A stretch of DNA of 64,000 nucleotides from Avibacterium volantium_A (GTDB lineage: Bacteria > Pseudomonadota > Gammaproteobacteria > Enterobacterales > Pasteurellaceae), in the NCBI RefSeq assembly GCF_049366555.1, contig NZ_JBMMGT010000011.1, forward strand, positions 1-64,000, given 5' to 3'. The notes below the pieces were generated by a model. The model ran no database searches. It saw only the letters and a program-made list of their open reading frames with translations, and had not been told where the DNA came from. Position 1 is the first letter of the stretch. Each line of letters opens with the position of its first letter. The position numbers and the translations under genes are program-made. Shown here piece after piece: positions 8,180-16,169 of the stretch.

Positions 8180-8977
8180 TTAGGTAATTGTGGTAATTTT
8201 TTGTATTCCGCATTGTTTAGCAAATGCTGCCAGTGCCTGAGTTTCTTCCACTGTGGGAATAAAAGGGGTTAAACCAGTTTCATCTCTTGCCCCTTTGCTA
8301 TGCACTCGAATAATTTTGAATAACACCTCGGGATAATCTCGTAGCAGTTGTGCCGCTTTTTCCACTAAGTGGTAGGCATCAAAAAAATCTTTGATAAAAA
8401 CCAACCGCACTTCTTCAATTTTATTGTGCGGTAATAATTTGGCGAGGTTTTGCCAATTTCGGGTAAGGTTTTCTGTTTTGATATGCTGCGTTGTGGGGAT
8501 AATTTGAGTTGGCACTTTGCCTTGCTGATTTCGGCGTTCAAAACAGAGTGTCTGTAAGCCTAAGCCATCACCTTTGAGATCAAAGAGAAATTTATCGGTT
8601 ACGGCAATTAAGGATTGCGTGCTGTCATAATCAAAAAATCCGCTGCTATCAAGATAACAGGTTAGACCCTGCTGGCGAAGTGCGGTGAAAAGTGGTACTA
8701 ATTTTTTATGATGAATGGTGGGTTCACCGCCGGAAACGGTAATGCCGCGAATAAACGGCACGGCGTTCATTACCTGATCATACAAATATTGCAAGCTGAC
8801 CAATTTGGCTTCGCTATTTTTTCTTGGAATAGTTTCTGGGTTATGGCAATAAAGGCAATTTAGCTTACAACCCTGCAGAAAAATGCTGGTGCGATTGCCT
8901 TGTCCCTCTACATTAGAAAAGGGAATAATCCGATGTAGAGGAACATAAATTTCAGAAAGCGGAACTGGCTTAGTCAT
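8180..8977 (-). CDS. yjjW: YjjW-type glycyl radical enzyme activase (radical SAM)
   Basis: A 265-residue radical S-adenosylmethionine protein. The [4Fe-4S] motif is C37-K-L-N-C41-L-Y-C44 in FLQGCKLNCLYCHNPE, and the SAM-binding segment GITVSGGEPT follows. It is expected to abstract the H atom from the Gly of its partner YjjI under anaerobic conditions. Its ATG overlaps the yjjI stop as TAATG, which implies translational coupling. The Cys-rich ferredoxin insert that E. coli YjjW carries after the radical SAM motif is absent here: no further clustered Cys occurs between the CxxxCxxC and the SGGE motif. The call therefore rests on the pairing with yjjI as well as on sequence. Confidence 0.87.
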   Translation of the reverse strand: MTKPVPLSEIYVPLHRIIPFSNVEGQGNRTSIFLQGCKLNCLYCHNPETIPRKNSEAKLVSLQYLYDQVMNAVPFIRGITVSGGEPTIHHKKLVPLFTALRQQGLTCYLDSSGFFDYDSTQSLIAVTDKFLFDLKGDGLGLQTLCFERRNQQGKVPTQIIPTTQHIKTENLTRNWQNLAKLLPHNKIEEVRLVFIKDFFDAYHLVEKAAQLLRDYPEVLFKIIRVHSKGARDETGLTPFIPTVEETQALAAFAKQCGIQKITTIT

Positions 8978-10521
8978 TATGAATTGGCGCTTACATTTTC
9001 TTCATCGCGCAATTGGCGATCAAAGACATTGGCGCAATCGTCTGTGCCAGAGCCATACCAAGTGGTATCGCGTAATACCGCTTCGCCTTTGCGATAACGC
9101 TCAACCTCGCTTTTCTTCACTAAATAGCCTGTTACGCGAATGAGATCGGTATTTTTTAGATAAGTTGTAATGTAGCGATAGCCTTGTGCGAAAGCGCCAT
9201 CAATAATATCCACCACCGCATCTAAATGATCAGTATAGGTTTGATCGAAAGCAAAGAGATCCCCTGTACCAGAAGGGAAGTATTTATGGAATGGGGCCGA
9301 TTGTTTTAGATGCGCTAATAATGTCGGTTCTTCACCTACGCGAATACGGTGTGCTGGCGTATTCATCTTATCTTCTTCGTGGTTGCTCGCCCCCACTTGC
9401 GCGTGCAGTAAATAACGATTATTGGTACGTTCCACATAAAGCCCTTTATGTGCGTTATTGACCTCTTCCAATTTATCCATAATGAGTGTGGCGATCTCAT
9501 CACCACGTTGGCTTTGCCCGAAGGTTTCATTAATGCCTTCTTGTTGTAAAAGATGATTGACCGCATCGGCTAATCCAACAATAGCGATCATACTGGTGAA
9601 GTTTTCACGCTTGATAAATTCTTCTTGCGCTAAGAAACTGCTTTCAAAGAAATTGCTTTCTTCGATCAAGAATTTATGTCGTTTATCCATTGTGGAAAGG
9701 GCGAGTTTTGCTATTTTAGGTAATAATTCATTCACCATTTCGTCAACAGTTGAGCAAGCACGTCCGATAGTACCTAATCTTAAGCGAGTCAGGGTATAAG
9801 CACCGCCACATTCAGGCAGGGCATTGTAACAACTGGCGATACCATATTGTTCTCCCAGATCTTCAATGTAATAAGGATCATTGGCAAAAGAAGGTTTTGA
9901 CACCAATAAACAGGCTTTGGCAGCAAGTTCTGCAAATTCACGCGAGGTTTTTTGTTTATCGTAGCGAATAGTCATATTTGGTGTGGTATTTTCTAGCTCA
10001 ATGACCGCCTGTAAAATTAAACGTCCTGCTTTAGTGTCATAAGGGCCAATATTGGCGTGGCAGAAGGAATCTGCAATGGTTTTATCAATATGGTTTAAGA
10101 AACGTTTAATTTTGATGTAATCCTGGTTCTCGTCAGTAATAAAAGGATCGAGCAATTCATCTAAGCGTCCAATATAAACAGGATAAGTGGTAATGGACGG
10201 AACGTGGGAATAGAGAATGAGCAAGCCATCTAGCACTTCATCAAGATCTTTTGGTGGCGGTAAGTCAAGGAACTTACAGCCTTTTTGAATATAAACATTA
10301 TAGTCAGGCAAAATATAACGCGGACGATAAATGGCATAGCCTTCACATAAATCACAAATCATATGATTTTGCAGATATTCCCATTCTTCTTCTGTGTAGC
10401 CTAATAAATCAATAGGGTTAAATAGCCGCTCAGCAATATTGCCTAAGCTCATTAATTTTTGATGATAGGTTAGATTTTTTGCTTTAACCACATCGAGAAT
10501 ATCTTGTTGTGAGGCTTGCAT
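8977..10521 (-). CDS. yjjI: YjjI family glycyl radical enzyme
   Basis: A 514-residue protein of the YjjI family (DUF3029), related to anaerobic ribonucleotide reductase and pyruvate formate-lyase type enzymes. The glycyl radical loop is near the C-terminus, in LIRVTGYLVKKSEVERYRKG. The candidate active-site Cys lies in the central segment containing YGIASCYNALPECGGAYTL. The ATG at 10521 has AAGGAG six bases ahead; a GTG eight codons upstream is in frame but lacks a site. The gene opens an operon with its activase and a nucleoside transporter, and a CRP-like site lies 67 bases upstream. The reaction of YjjI is not settled; the operon points to (deoxy)nucleoside breakdown under anaerobic conditions, which is inference. 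Confidence 0.9.
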   Translation of the reverse strand: MQASQQDILDVVKAKNLTYHQKLMSLGNIAERLFNPIDLLGYTEEEWEYLQNHMICDLCEGYAIYRPRYILPDYNVYIQKGCKFLDLPPPKDLDEVLDGLLILYSHVPSITTYPVYIGRLDELLDPFITDENQDYIKIKRFLNHIDKTIADSFCHANIGPYDTKAGRLILQAVIELENTTPNMTIRYDKQKTSREFAELAAKACLLVSKPSFANDPYYIEDLGEQYGIASCYNALPECGGAYTLTRLRLGTIGRACSTVDEMVNELLPKIAKLALSTMDKRHKFLIEESNFFESSFLAQEEFIKRENFTSMIAIVGLADAVNHLLQQEGINETFGQSQRGDEIATLIMDKLEEVNNAHKGLYVERTNNRYLLHAQVGASNHEEDKMNTPAHRIRVGEEPTLLAHLKQSAPFHKYFPSGTGDLFAFDQTYTDHLDAVVDIIDGAFAQGYRYITTYLKNTDLIRVTGYLVKKSEVERYRKGEAVLRDTTWYGSGTDDCANVFDRQLRDEENVSANS

Positions 10522-10587
10522 TGTTTGCTCCTTGTATAAAATCACGCTGAATTGACGCTGATTTTACCTAAGGAAAGAAAGAATTAC

Positions 10588-10603
10588 CGTGATTTAGATC
10601 ACA
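10588..10603. promoter_or_regulatory. CRP-type site upstream of yjjI
   Basis: The 16 bases CGTGATTTAGATCACA match the CRP consensus TGTGA-N6-TCACA at nine of ten defined positions. The site lies about 67-82 bases upstream of the yjjI ATG, a usual distance for activation. It is the ordinary CRP-N type rather than the competence-linked CRP-S type (TGCGA-N6-TCGCA). This suggests that the yjjI-yjjW-nupC operon is activated by cAMP when preferred sugars are scarce. Confidence 0.65.
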
Positions 10604-10637
10604 GACTTAAAGGAATAACAGGGAGTGAGAAAATAAA

Positions 10638-10665
10638 AGAGCTGAACAAAAATCTGTTCAGCTCT
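10638..10665 (-). terminator. Terminator downstream of parC
   Basis: Eleven-base perfect stem AGAGCTGAACA (10638-10648) and TGTTCAGCTCT (10655-10665), six-base loop, followed on the minus strand by TTTATTTTC. It lies nine bases after the parC stop codon. Confidence 0.85.
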
Positions 10666-10674
10666 CAATATAAC

Positions 10675-12924
10675 TTATTGATTTGGCTCAATCACTTCAA
10701 TTTCTGCGCCACTATGCAAGCCCCTTGGTAACTGGCTGCCTTTGCGACCGCGCTCAGCACGGAAGCGTTGTAAATCTTCCGCTTTAAGGGTGATTTTACG
10801 TTTGCCTGAATGGAATACCAAGTTTGCTTGTTCGGAAATTAACAATAAGCGTACTAATAATTCGCTGCGATCTTTTGCGTTAGCCGCAGGGATAGAAACG
10901 ATTTTGTTGCCTTTTCCTTTGGATAATTCAGGCAAATCTTGCACTGGGAAAATCAACATTCTGCCTGCAGAAGTGAGTGCCACGAGCAAGTTTTTATTTT
11001 CCTGTAAACTTAATGGAGGCAAGACTTGGGCATTTTCTGGCAAGGAAATCAAGGCTTTGCCCGCTTTGTTGCGTGCCACTAAATCGCTAAATTGGCAAAT
11101 AAATCCATAGCCTGCGTCTGATGCCATTAATAATTTTTGCTCATCATTTTCCATTAACACTTGGGAAACCGTTGCTCCCGCTGGCAAGGAAAGTTTGCCC
11201 GTGAGTGGTTCGCCTTGTGAGCGTGCAGAAGGCAAGGATAGCGGTTCTACCGCATAGCTGCGCCCTGTGCTATCAAGGAATACCACAGGCTGATTGCTTT
11301 TTCCGTAGGCGTGCGCCAGATAACCATCACCTGCTTTGTAGCTTAGCCCTTGCGGATCAATGTCGTGGCCTTTGGCGCAACGCACCCAGCCCATTTGCGA
11401 TAAAATCACGGTAACAGGTTCTGCTGGGATCATTTCGTTTTCAGCCATTGCTTTGGCTTCCGCACGTTCTACGATTGGTGAAAGGCGAGGGCTAGCAAAG
11501 GTTTTCGCATCTTGTTGAATTTCTTTTTTGATGAGCGTATTTAAACGGCGCTCTGATCCCAAAATTTGCTCTAAATTCAACCGCTCTTGTTCTAATTTAT
11601 CTTGTTCCGCTTGCAGTTCGTGCTCTTCCAATTTGGCTAATTGGCGTAAGCGCAAGTTTAAAATAGCCTCGGCCTGTTCCTCACTTAAATTAAAGCGTGC
11701 CATTAATTCCTGCTTTGGCTTGTCTTCGTTACGAATAATGGCGATCACTTCATCAATATTTAAAAAAGCAATCATCAAACCTTGCAAAATATGCAGTCGG
11801 TTCAGCACTTTATCTAAGCGATGTTGTAAACGTCTGGTTACCGTGGTGCGGCGGAAAGTCAGCCATTCGGTGAGAATTTGCAGCAGATTTTTCACCGCTG
11901 GTTTGTTGTCCAAGCCAATCATATTCATATTCACACGATAGCTTTTTTCTAAATCCGTGGTAGCAAATAAATGCGCCATTAGGGCATCGGTATCCACGCG
12001 GTTGGAACGCGGCACTAGCACGATACGGATTGGATTATTGTGATCCGCTTCGTCACGAATATCTTCTACCATCGGCAGTTTTTTCGCATTCATTTGTTCA
12101 GCAATTTGGCTGATGATTTTTGATGGCGAGGCTTGGTGGGGCAGTGCGCTAATGATGATTTCGCCATCTTCTTTTTTCCACACCGCACGCATTTTGATTG
12201 AACCGCGCCCTTGCTCATAAATTTTGCGAATATCCTCTTTGCTGGAAATGATTTCCGCTTCTGTTGGATAATCAGGGCCTTGCAGCACGCCCATTAAGTC
12301 CGCTAAATTGGCTTTCGGATTATCCAGCAACATCACCGCAGCGTTCGCCACTTCATTGAGATTATGTGGCGGAATATCCGTTGCCATACCCACGGCGATC
12401 CCTGTTGTGCCGTTGAGCAAAATATGCGGGAGGCGTGCGGGGAGGTATTCGGGTTCTTCTAATGTGCCGTCAAAATTCGGCTGAAACTCCACCGTGCCTT
12501 GTCCCAGCTCGCTGAGCAAAATTTCTGAAATTTTGGCTAAACGCGATTCGGTGTAACGCATTGCCGCAAAGGATTTCGGATCATCAGGCGCCCCCCAGTT
12601 TCCTTGTCCATCAATAAGCGGATAACGATAAGAGAAAGGCTGCGCCATTAGCACCATAGCTTCGTAACAAGCGGTATCTCCGTGCGGGTGGAATTTACCT
12701 AATACGTCCCCCACAGTACGCGCTGATTTTTTATATTTCGCCGTGGCATTGAGCCCTAATTCCGACATTGCATACACAATACGGCGCTGCACGGGCTTTA
12801 ATCCATCACCAATAAAGGGCAATGCGCGATCCATAATCACATACATTGAATAATTCAAATAGGCACTTTCGGTGAAGTTTTGCAGTGGCATTTGCTCAAT
12901 GCCTTCGTAATTAATTTCTGCCAT
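10675..12924 (-). CDS. parC: DNA topoisomerase IV subunit A
   Basis: A 749-residue subunit that cleaves and rejoins DNA to separate daughter chromosomes. The N-terminal breakage-reunion domain contains LPFIGDGLKPVQRRIVYAM, the HPHGDTACYEA segment and the catalytic Tyr in AAMRYTESRL. The C-terminal six-bladed wrapping domain starts near residue 490. The position equivalent to Ser80 of E. coli ParC is Thr84 (codon ACC), inside the quinolone resistance-determining region; Glu88 is retained. Length is normal. The gene lies downstream of nirK and parE on the same strand, 59 bp after nirK with only an uptake signal between and no terminator, so read-through from parE-nirK is likely. Confidence 0.97.
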   Translation of the reverse strand: MAEINYEGIEQMPLQNFTESAYLNYSMYVIMDRALPFIGDGLKPVQRRIVYAMSELGLNATAKYKKSARTVGDVLGKFHPHGDTACYEAMVLMAQPFSYRYPLIDGQGNWGAPDDPKSFAAMRYTESRLAKISEILLSELGQGTVEFQPNFDGTLEEPEYLPARLPHILLNGTTGIAVGMATDIPPHNLNEVANAAVMLLDNPKANLADLMGVLQGPDYPTEAEIISSKEDIRKIYEQGRGSIKMRAVWKKEDGEIIISALPHQASPSKIISQIAEQMNAKKLPMVEDIRDEADHNNPIRIVLVPRSNRVDTDALMAHLFATTDLEKSYRVNMNMIGLDNKPAVKNLLQILTEWLTFRRTTVTRRLQHRLDKVLNRLHILQGLMIAFLNIDEVIAIIRNEDKPKQELMARFNLSEEQAEAILNLRLRQLAKLEEHELQAEQDKLEQERLNLEQILGSERRLNTLIKKEIQQDAKTFASPRLSPIVERAEAKAMAENEMIPAEPVTVILSQMGWVRCAKGHDIDPQGLSYKAGDGYLAHAYGKSNQPVVFLDSTGRSYAVEPLSLPSARSQGEPLTGKLSLPAGATVSQVLMENDEQKLLMASDAGYGFICQFSDLVARNKAGKALISLPENAQVLPPLSLQENKNLLVALTSAGRMLIFPVQDLPELSKGKGNKIVSIPAANAKDRSELLVRLLLISEQANLVFHSGKRKITLKAEDLQRFRAERGRKGSQLPRGLHSGAEIEVIEPNQ

Positions 12925-12983
12925 AAATTTGTTTTTCTCTTATATTCGTTAAAATTAAAGTGCGGTGGTTTTTTGCGCGATTT

Positions 12984-14129
12984 TTAATGTTGAAATCCTG
13001 TGGATACGTCCGCATCAGGATTGCGTTTGGTGTAAGGCTCATCTTTTAATTTTCCACTGAAAATCTGTGGATTTTCCTCCCCACTTACCATTAACACCCC
13101 TTTCGCGCCTTTTTCGGTACGGAAAATGGAATGATCCACGAAAGGATAAGGGCCGGGTACAGGAATGGTGGTTTCAGCCATCATCGCACCGCCAGCAGGA
13201 ATTAAGGTGGTTTGTACATTGTGATTTTGCAATGAACCACCTTCCACATACACCGTATCAAAAGGCTTGCCGATCAAATGGAAAGAGGACACCTTATTTG
13301 GCCCTGCGTTGCCGACATAAAAGCGTAATTTCTCGCCCACTTTGGCCTTTAACGCATTATCGCCGAGCATTGAGCCATAATGGCCGTTAAAGACCACATA
13401 GTCAGGCAGCTCATAGCTCGCTTTTTGCATACTAAAAACTTGCAAGCCTGCTTTGCCAAATTCCCCTTGGGTATAAAATTCGTTCTGTACAATATAAAAT
13501 TCTTTATCCACAGGCGGTAAGCCTTCTTTTGGCTCAACCAACATTAAACCGAACATTCCCTTGCCGATGTGAGTTGGCGCGCCGGGCATTGCGGCGCAGT
13601 GATAAAGATAAAGCCCAGGTGATAGCACGTTGAACTGATAAATACTGGTATGCCCCGGTGCGGTATTGCTCGCCAGTGCCGTGCCTTCAGGGGCGGCGGA
13701 AGAGTGGAAATCAATGCTATGTGGCAGTTTGGAATTGATTGGGTTGGATAAATGCACTTCCACCGTATCTCCTTCGCGCACACGAATGAACGGTGCAGGG
13801 GTTGAACCGTTGTATGTCCAATATTTGAATTGCACTTTTGGCATAATTTCCATAATTTTTTCCAGCGCTTCCAGTTTTACCACCACACGCGCAGGATAAT
13901 CGCGCGTAATGGGCGCTGGCACATTTGGTGCGGTGGTGAGTTCTGCTTCAATCACGGGAAGAGCAGAAATTTTCACATTTTGCACCGCACTTTTATTTTC
14001 AGACAAATTGGTATTTTCCGCCGTATTTGTATTTTCAACCGCATTGGGCTTGGTTGAATGTTGCTCTGTGGCGATAACATTGCCGCTTAAAAGTGCGGTG
14101 AAAATTAAGGCTAAAAAGGTCTTTTTCAT
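12984..14129 (-). CDS. nirK: Copper-containing nitrite reductase (NirK/AniA type), periplasmic
   Basis: A 381-residue two-cupredoxin enzyme that reduces nitrite to nitric oxide. All copper ligands are present: type 1 site H137 (LPHSIDFH), C178, H187 and M192 (LYHCAAMPGAPTHIGKGMFG); type 2 site H142, H177 and H333 (VDHSIFR). Catalytic Asp140 and His284 (SSFHLIGKPFD) are also present. The sequence is closest in pattern to Neisseria AniA. A Sec signal peptide ends at NVIA (residue 20) with no lipobox Cys, so the protein should be soluble in the periplasm, unlike lipoprotein AniA. An Asn/Thr/Glu-rich linker (about residues 21-50) follows. It lies between parE and parC with 30 bp on the parE side. 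AAGGA precedes the ATG. Confidence 0.93.
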   Translation of the reverse strand: MKKTFLALIFTALLSGNVIATEQHSTKPNAVENTNTAENTNLSENKSAVQNVKISALPVIEAELTTAPNVPAPITRDYPARVVVKLEALEKIMEIMPKVQFKYWTYNGSTPAPFIRVREGDTVEVHLSNPINSKLPHSIDFHSSAAPEGTALASNTAPGHTSIYQFNVLSPGLYLYHCAAMPGAPTHIGKGMFGLMLVEPKEGLPPVDKEFYIVQNEFYTQGEFGKAGLQVFSMQKASYELPDYVVFNGHYGSMLGDNALKAKVGEKLRFYVGNAGPNKVSSFHLIGKPFDTVYVEGGSLQNHNVQTTLIPAGGAMMAETTIPVPGPYPFVDHSIFRTEKGAKGVLMVSGEENPQIFSGKLKDEPYTKRNPDADVSTGFQH

Positions 14130-14159
14130 TGGTGTTTCCTTGCTTATTTGGTGGCAGGT

Positions 14160-16061
14160 TTATACGCTCAAATCCACTTGGTCGCCTTTGGCTTGTAACC
14201 ACATTTTGCGATCTTCAGAACGTTTTTTCGCCAACAGCATATCCATTAATTCAAAGGTTTCTGTTTCACTTTGTTCATTTTCTTGATCAAAGGTGAGCTG
14301 CACTAAACGGCGCGTATTAGGATCCATTGTGGTTTCACGCAACTGGCTTGGGTTCATTTCGCCTAGCCCTTTGAAGCGCTGCACATTGATTTTGCCTTTT
14401 TTATTTTTTAGGCGATCTAAAATGCCTTCTTTTTCCCCTTCATCAAGGGCGTAATAGACTTCATTGCCAATGTCGATACGATAAAGCGGCGGCATTGCCA
14501 CATAAACGTGTCCTTCCGCTACCAATTTTGGGAAGTGGCGTAAGAATAGGGCGCAGAGTAGGGTGGCAATATGTAAACCGTCAGAATCCGCATCAGCAAG
14601 AATACAAACCTTGCCGTAACGCAACTGGGAAAGATCACTATTGTCAGGGTCGATCCCCAATGCCACGGCAATGTCGTGGACTTCTTGCGAGCCAAGTACC
14701 TGATCGGCGGACACTTCCCAAGTATTTAGAATTTTTCCGCGCAATGGCAAAATGGCTTGATATTCACGATCGCGCGCTTGTTTGGCCGATCCCCCTGCGG
14801 AATCCCCTTCGACTAAGAATAATTCGGTCAGTGCTAAATCTTGCGAGCTGCAATCGGCAAGTTTCCCCGGCAGGGCAGGGCCGCTCACTTGTTTTTTGCG
14901 CACGATTTTTTTCGCGGCACGCAAACGGCGTTCCGCTGAGCTAATCGCCATTTTGGCGAGTTCTTCCGCCTCTTGTATGTTTTGATTGAGCCATAAACTG
15001 AAGGCATCTTTCACCACGCCGCTGACAAACACCGCACTTTGGCGGGAAGATAACCGTTCTTTGGTTTGCCCTGCGAATTGTGGATCTTGCATTTTGATCG
15101 AAAGCACATAGGCACAGCGATCCCAAATGTCATCAGCGGTGAGCTTAACCCCGCGTGGCAACAAATTACGGAATTCGCAAAACTCACGCATTGCATCGAG
15201 CAAGCCTTGACGCAGCCCATTAACGTGTGTGCCGCCTTGAATGGTTGGGATCAAATTGACATAGCTTTCGCCTAATAAATCCCCGCCCTTAGGCAGCCAA
15301 ATTAACGCCCAGCTGGCGGTTTCTTTTTCGGTTTCAAAATTGCCCACAAAAGGGGAGGCTGGCAAGGTGGTGTAGTCTTCAACGCTTTCTGTTAAGTAAT
15401 CAGATAAACCGTCTTGATAGAGCCAAACATCTTCTGTGCCGTTGATTTTATCAATAAAACGAATTTCTAAACCTGAACACAGCACCGCTTTGGCACGCAA
15501 TAAATGGCGTAAACGGCTGACGGAAAAATTAGGGCTGTCGAAATATTTTGGGTTCGGTTTGAAATGCACGGTTGTGCCAGTAGTACGGCGACCGCAAGTG
15601 CCGATGACTTCCAATTCTTGCACTTTCGCCCCATTTTCAAAGGCGATTTTATACACTTGTCCGTTACGTTTAATTTGAATATCCACGCGTTCAGAGAGCG
15701 CATTTACCACAGAAATTCCCACACCGTGCAAACCGCCAGAGAAGGTATAGTTTTTATTGGAGAATTTTCCCCCCGCGTGCAATTTGGTAAGAATTACCTC
15801 CACCCCTGAAATGCCTTCGGTGGGGTGAATATCAACGGGCATTCCTCGCCCGTTATCGATCACTTCAAGGGATTGATCTTTATGCAAAATCACTTCGATT
15901 TTTGTGGCGTGTCCTGCTAAGGCTTCGTCCACACTGTTATCGATCACTTCCTGCCCGAGATGATTGGGGCGGGTAGTGTCGGTGTACATTCCAGGGCGAA
16001 GTTGAACGGGTTCAAGATCTTTTAAAACGGTAATTTCATTGGCGGAATAATTTGTTGTCAT
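14160..16061 (-). CDS. parE: DNA topoisomerase IV subunit B
   Basis: A 633-residue ATPase subunit of topoisomerase IV. The GHKL ATP site is clear (QEVIDNSVDEALAG, VIDNGRGMPVD, SGGLHGVGISVVNALS), then the transducer domain, then the TOPRIM domain with VEGDSAGGSAKQARDREYQA and the metal-binding ADADSDGLHI. Length equals E. coli ParE. It heads the parE-nirK-parC unit. On its upstream side lies the letAB terminator, leaving roughly 45 bp for a promoter unless it reads into letB. Several uptake signals lie within the gene. Confidence 0.97.
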   Translation of the reverse strand: MTTNYSANEITVLKDLEPVQLRPGMYTDTTRPNHLGQEVIDNSVDEALAGHATKIEVILHKDQSLEVIDNGRGMPVDIHPTEGISGVEVILTKLHAGGKFSNKNYTFSGGLHGVGISVVNALSERVDIQIKRNGQVYKIAFENGAKVQELEVIGTCGRRTTGTTVHFKPNPKYFDSPNFSVSRLRHLLRAKAVLCSGLEIRFIDKINGTEDVWLYQDGLSDYLTESVEDYTTLPASPFVGNFETEKETASWALIWLPKGGDLLGESYVNLIPTIQGGTHVNGLRQGLLDAMREFCEFRNLLPRGVKLTADDIWDRCAYVLSIKMQDPQFAGQTKERLSSRQSAVFVSGVVKDAFSLWLNQNIQEAEELAKMAISSAERRLRAAKKIVRKKQVSGPALPGKLADCSSQDLALTELFLVEGDSAGGSAKQARDREYQAILPLRGKILNTWEVSADQVLGSQEVHDIAVALGIDPDNSDLSQLRYGKVCILADADSDGLHIATLLCALFLRHFPKLVAEGHVYVAMPPLYRIDIGNEVYYALDEGEKEGILDRLKNKKGKINVQRFKGLGEMNPSQLRETTMDPNTRRLVQLTFDQENEQSETETFELMDMLLAKKRSEDRKMWLQAKGDQVDLSV

Positions 16062-16104
16062 TGGGAAAACCTAATTTCAAATCAAAAATTGGCGAAAGTG
16101 TAGC

Positions 16105-16161
16105 AAAAAAACGACCTGTATAAAATACCAGTAGGGTAAAATTAAAGTGCGGTCGTTTTTT
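16105..16161 (-). terminator. letAB terminator containing an uptake signal
   Basis: Arms AAAAAACGACC (16105-16115) and GGTCGTTTTTT (16151-16161) can pair over 11 bases, enclosing a 35-base loop. The right arm includes part of an uptake signal (AAGTGCGGT). On the minus strand the hairpin starts nine bases after the letB stop and ends in seven T. The long loop makes it less certain than the short hairpins elsewhere. Confidence 0.55.
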
Positions 16162-16169
16162 TGTAAATT

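Noticed and set aside
14283..14292. FNR-like site near the 3' end of parE for nirK
   Set aside because: TTGATCAA lacks the four-base spacer of the FNR consensus TTGAT-N4-ATCAA.
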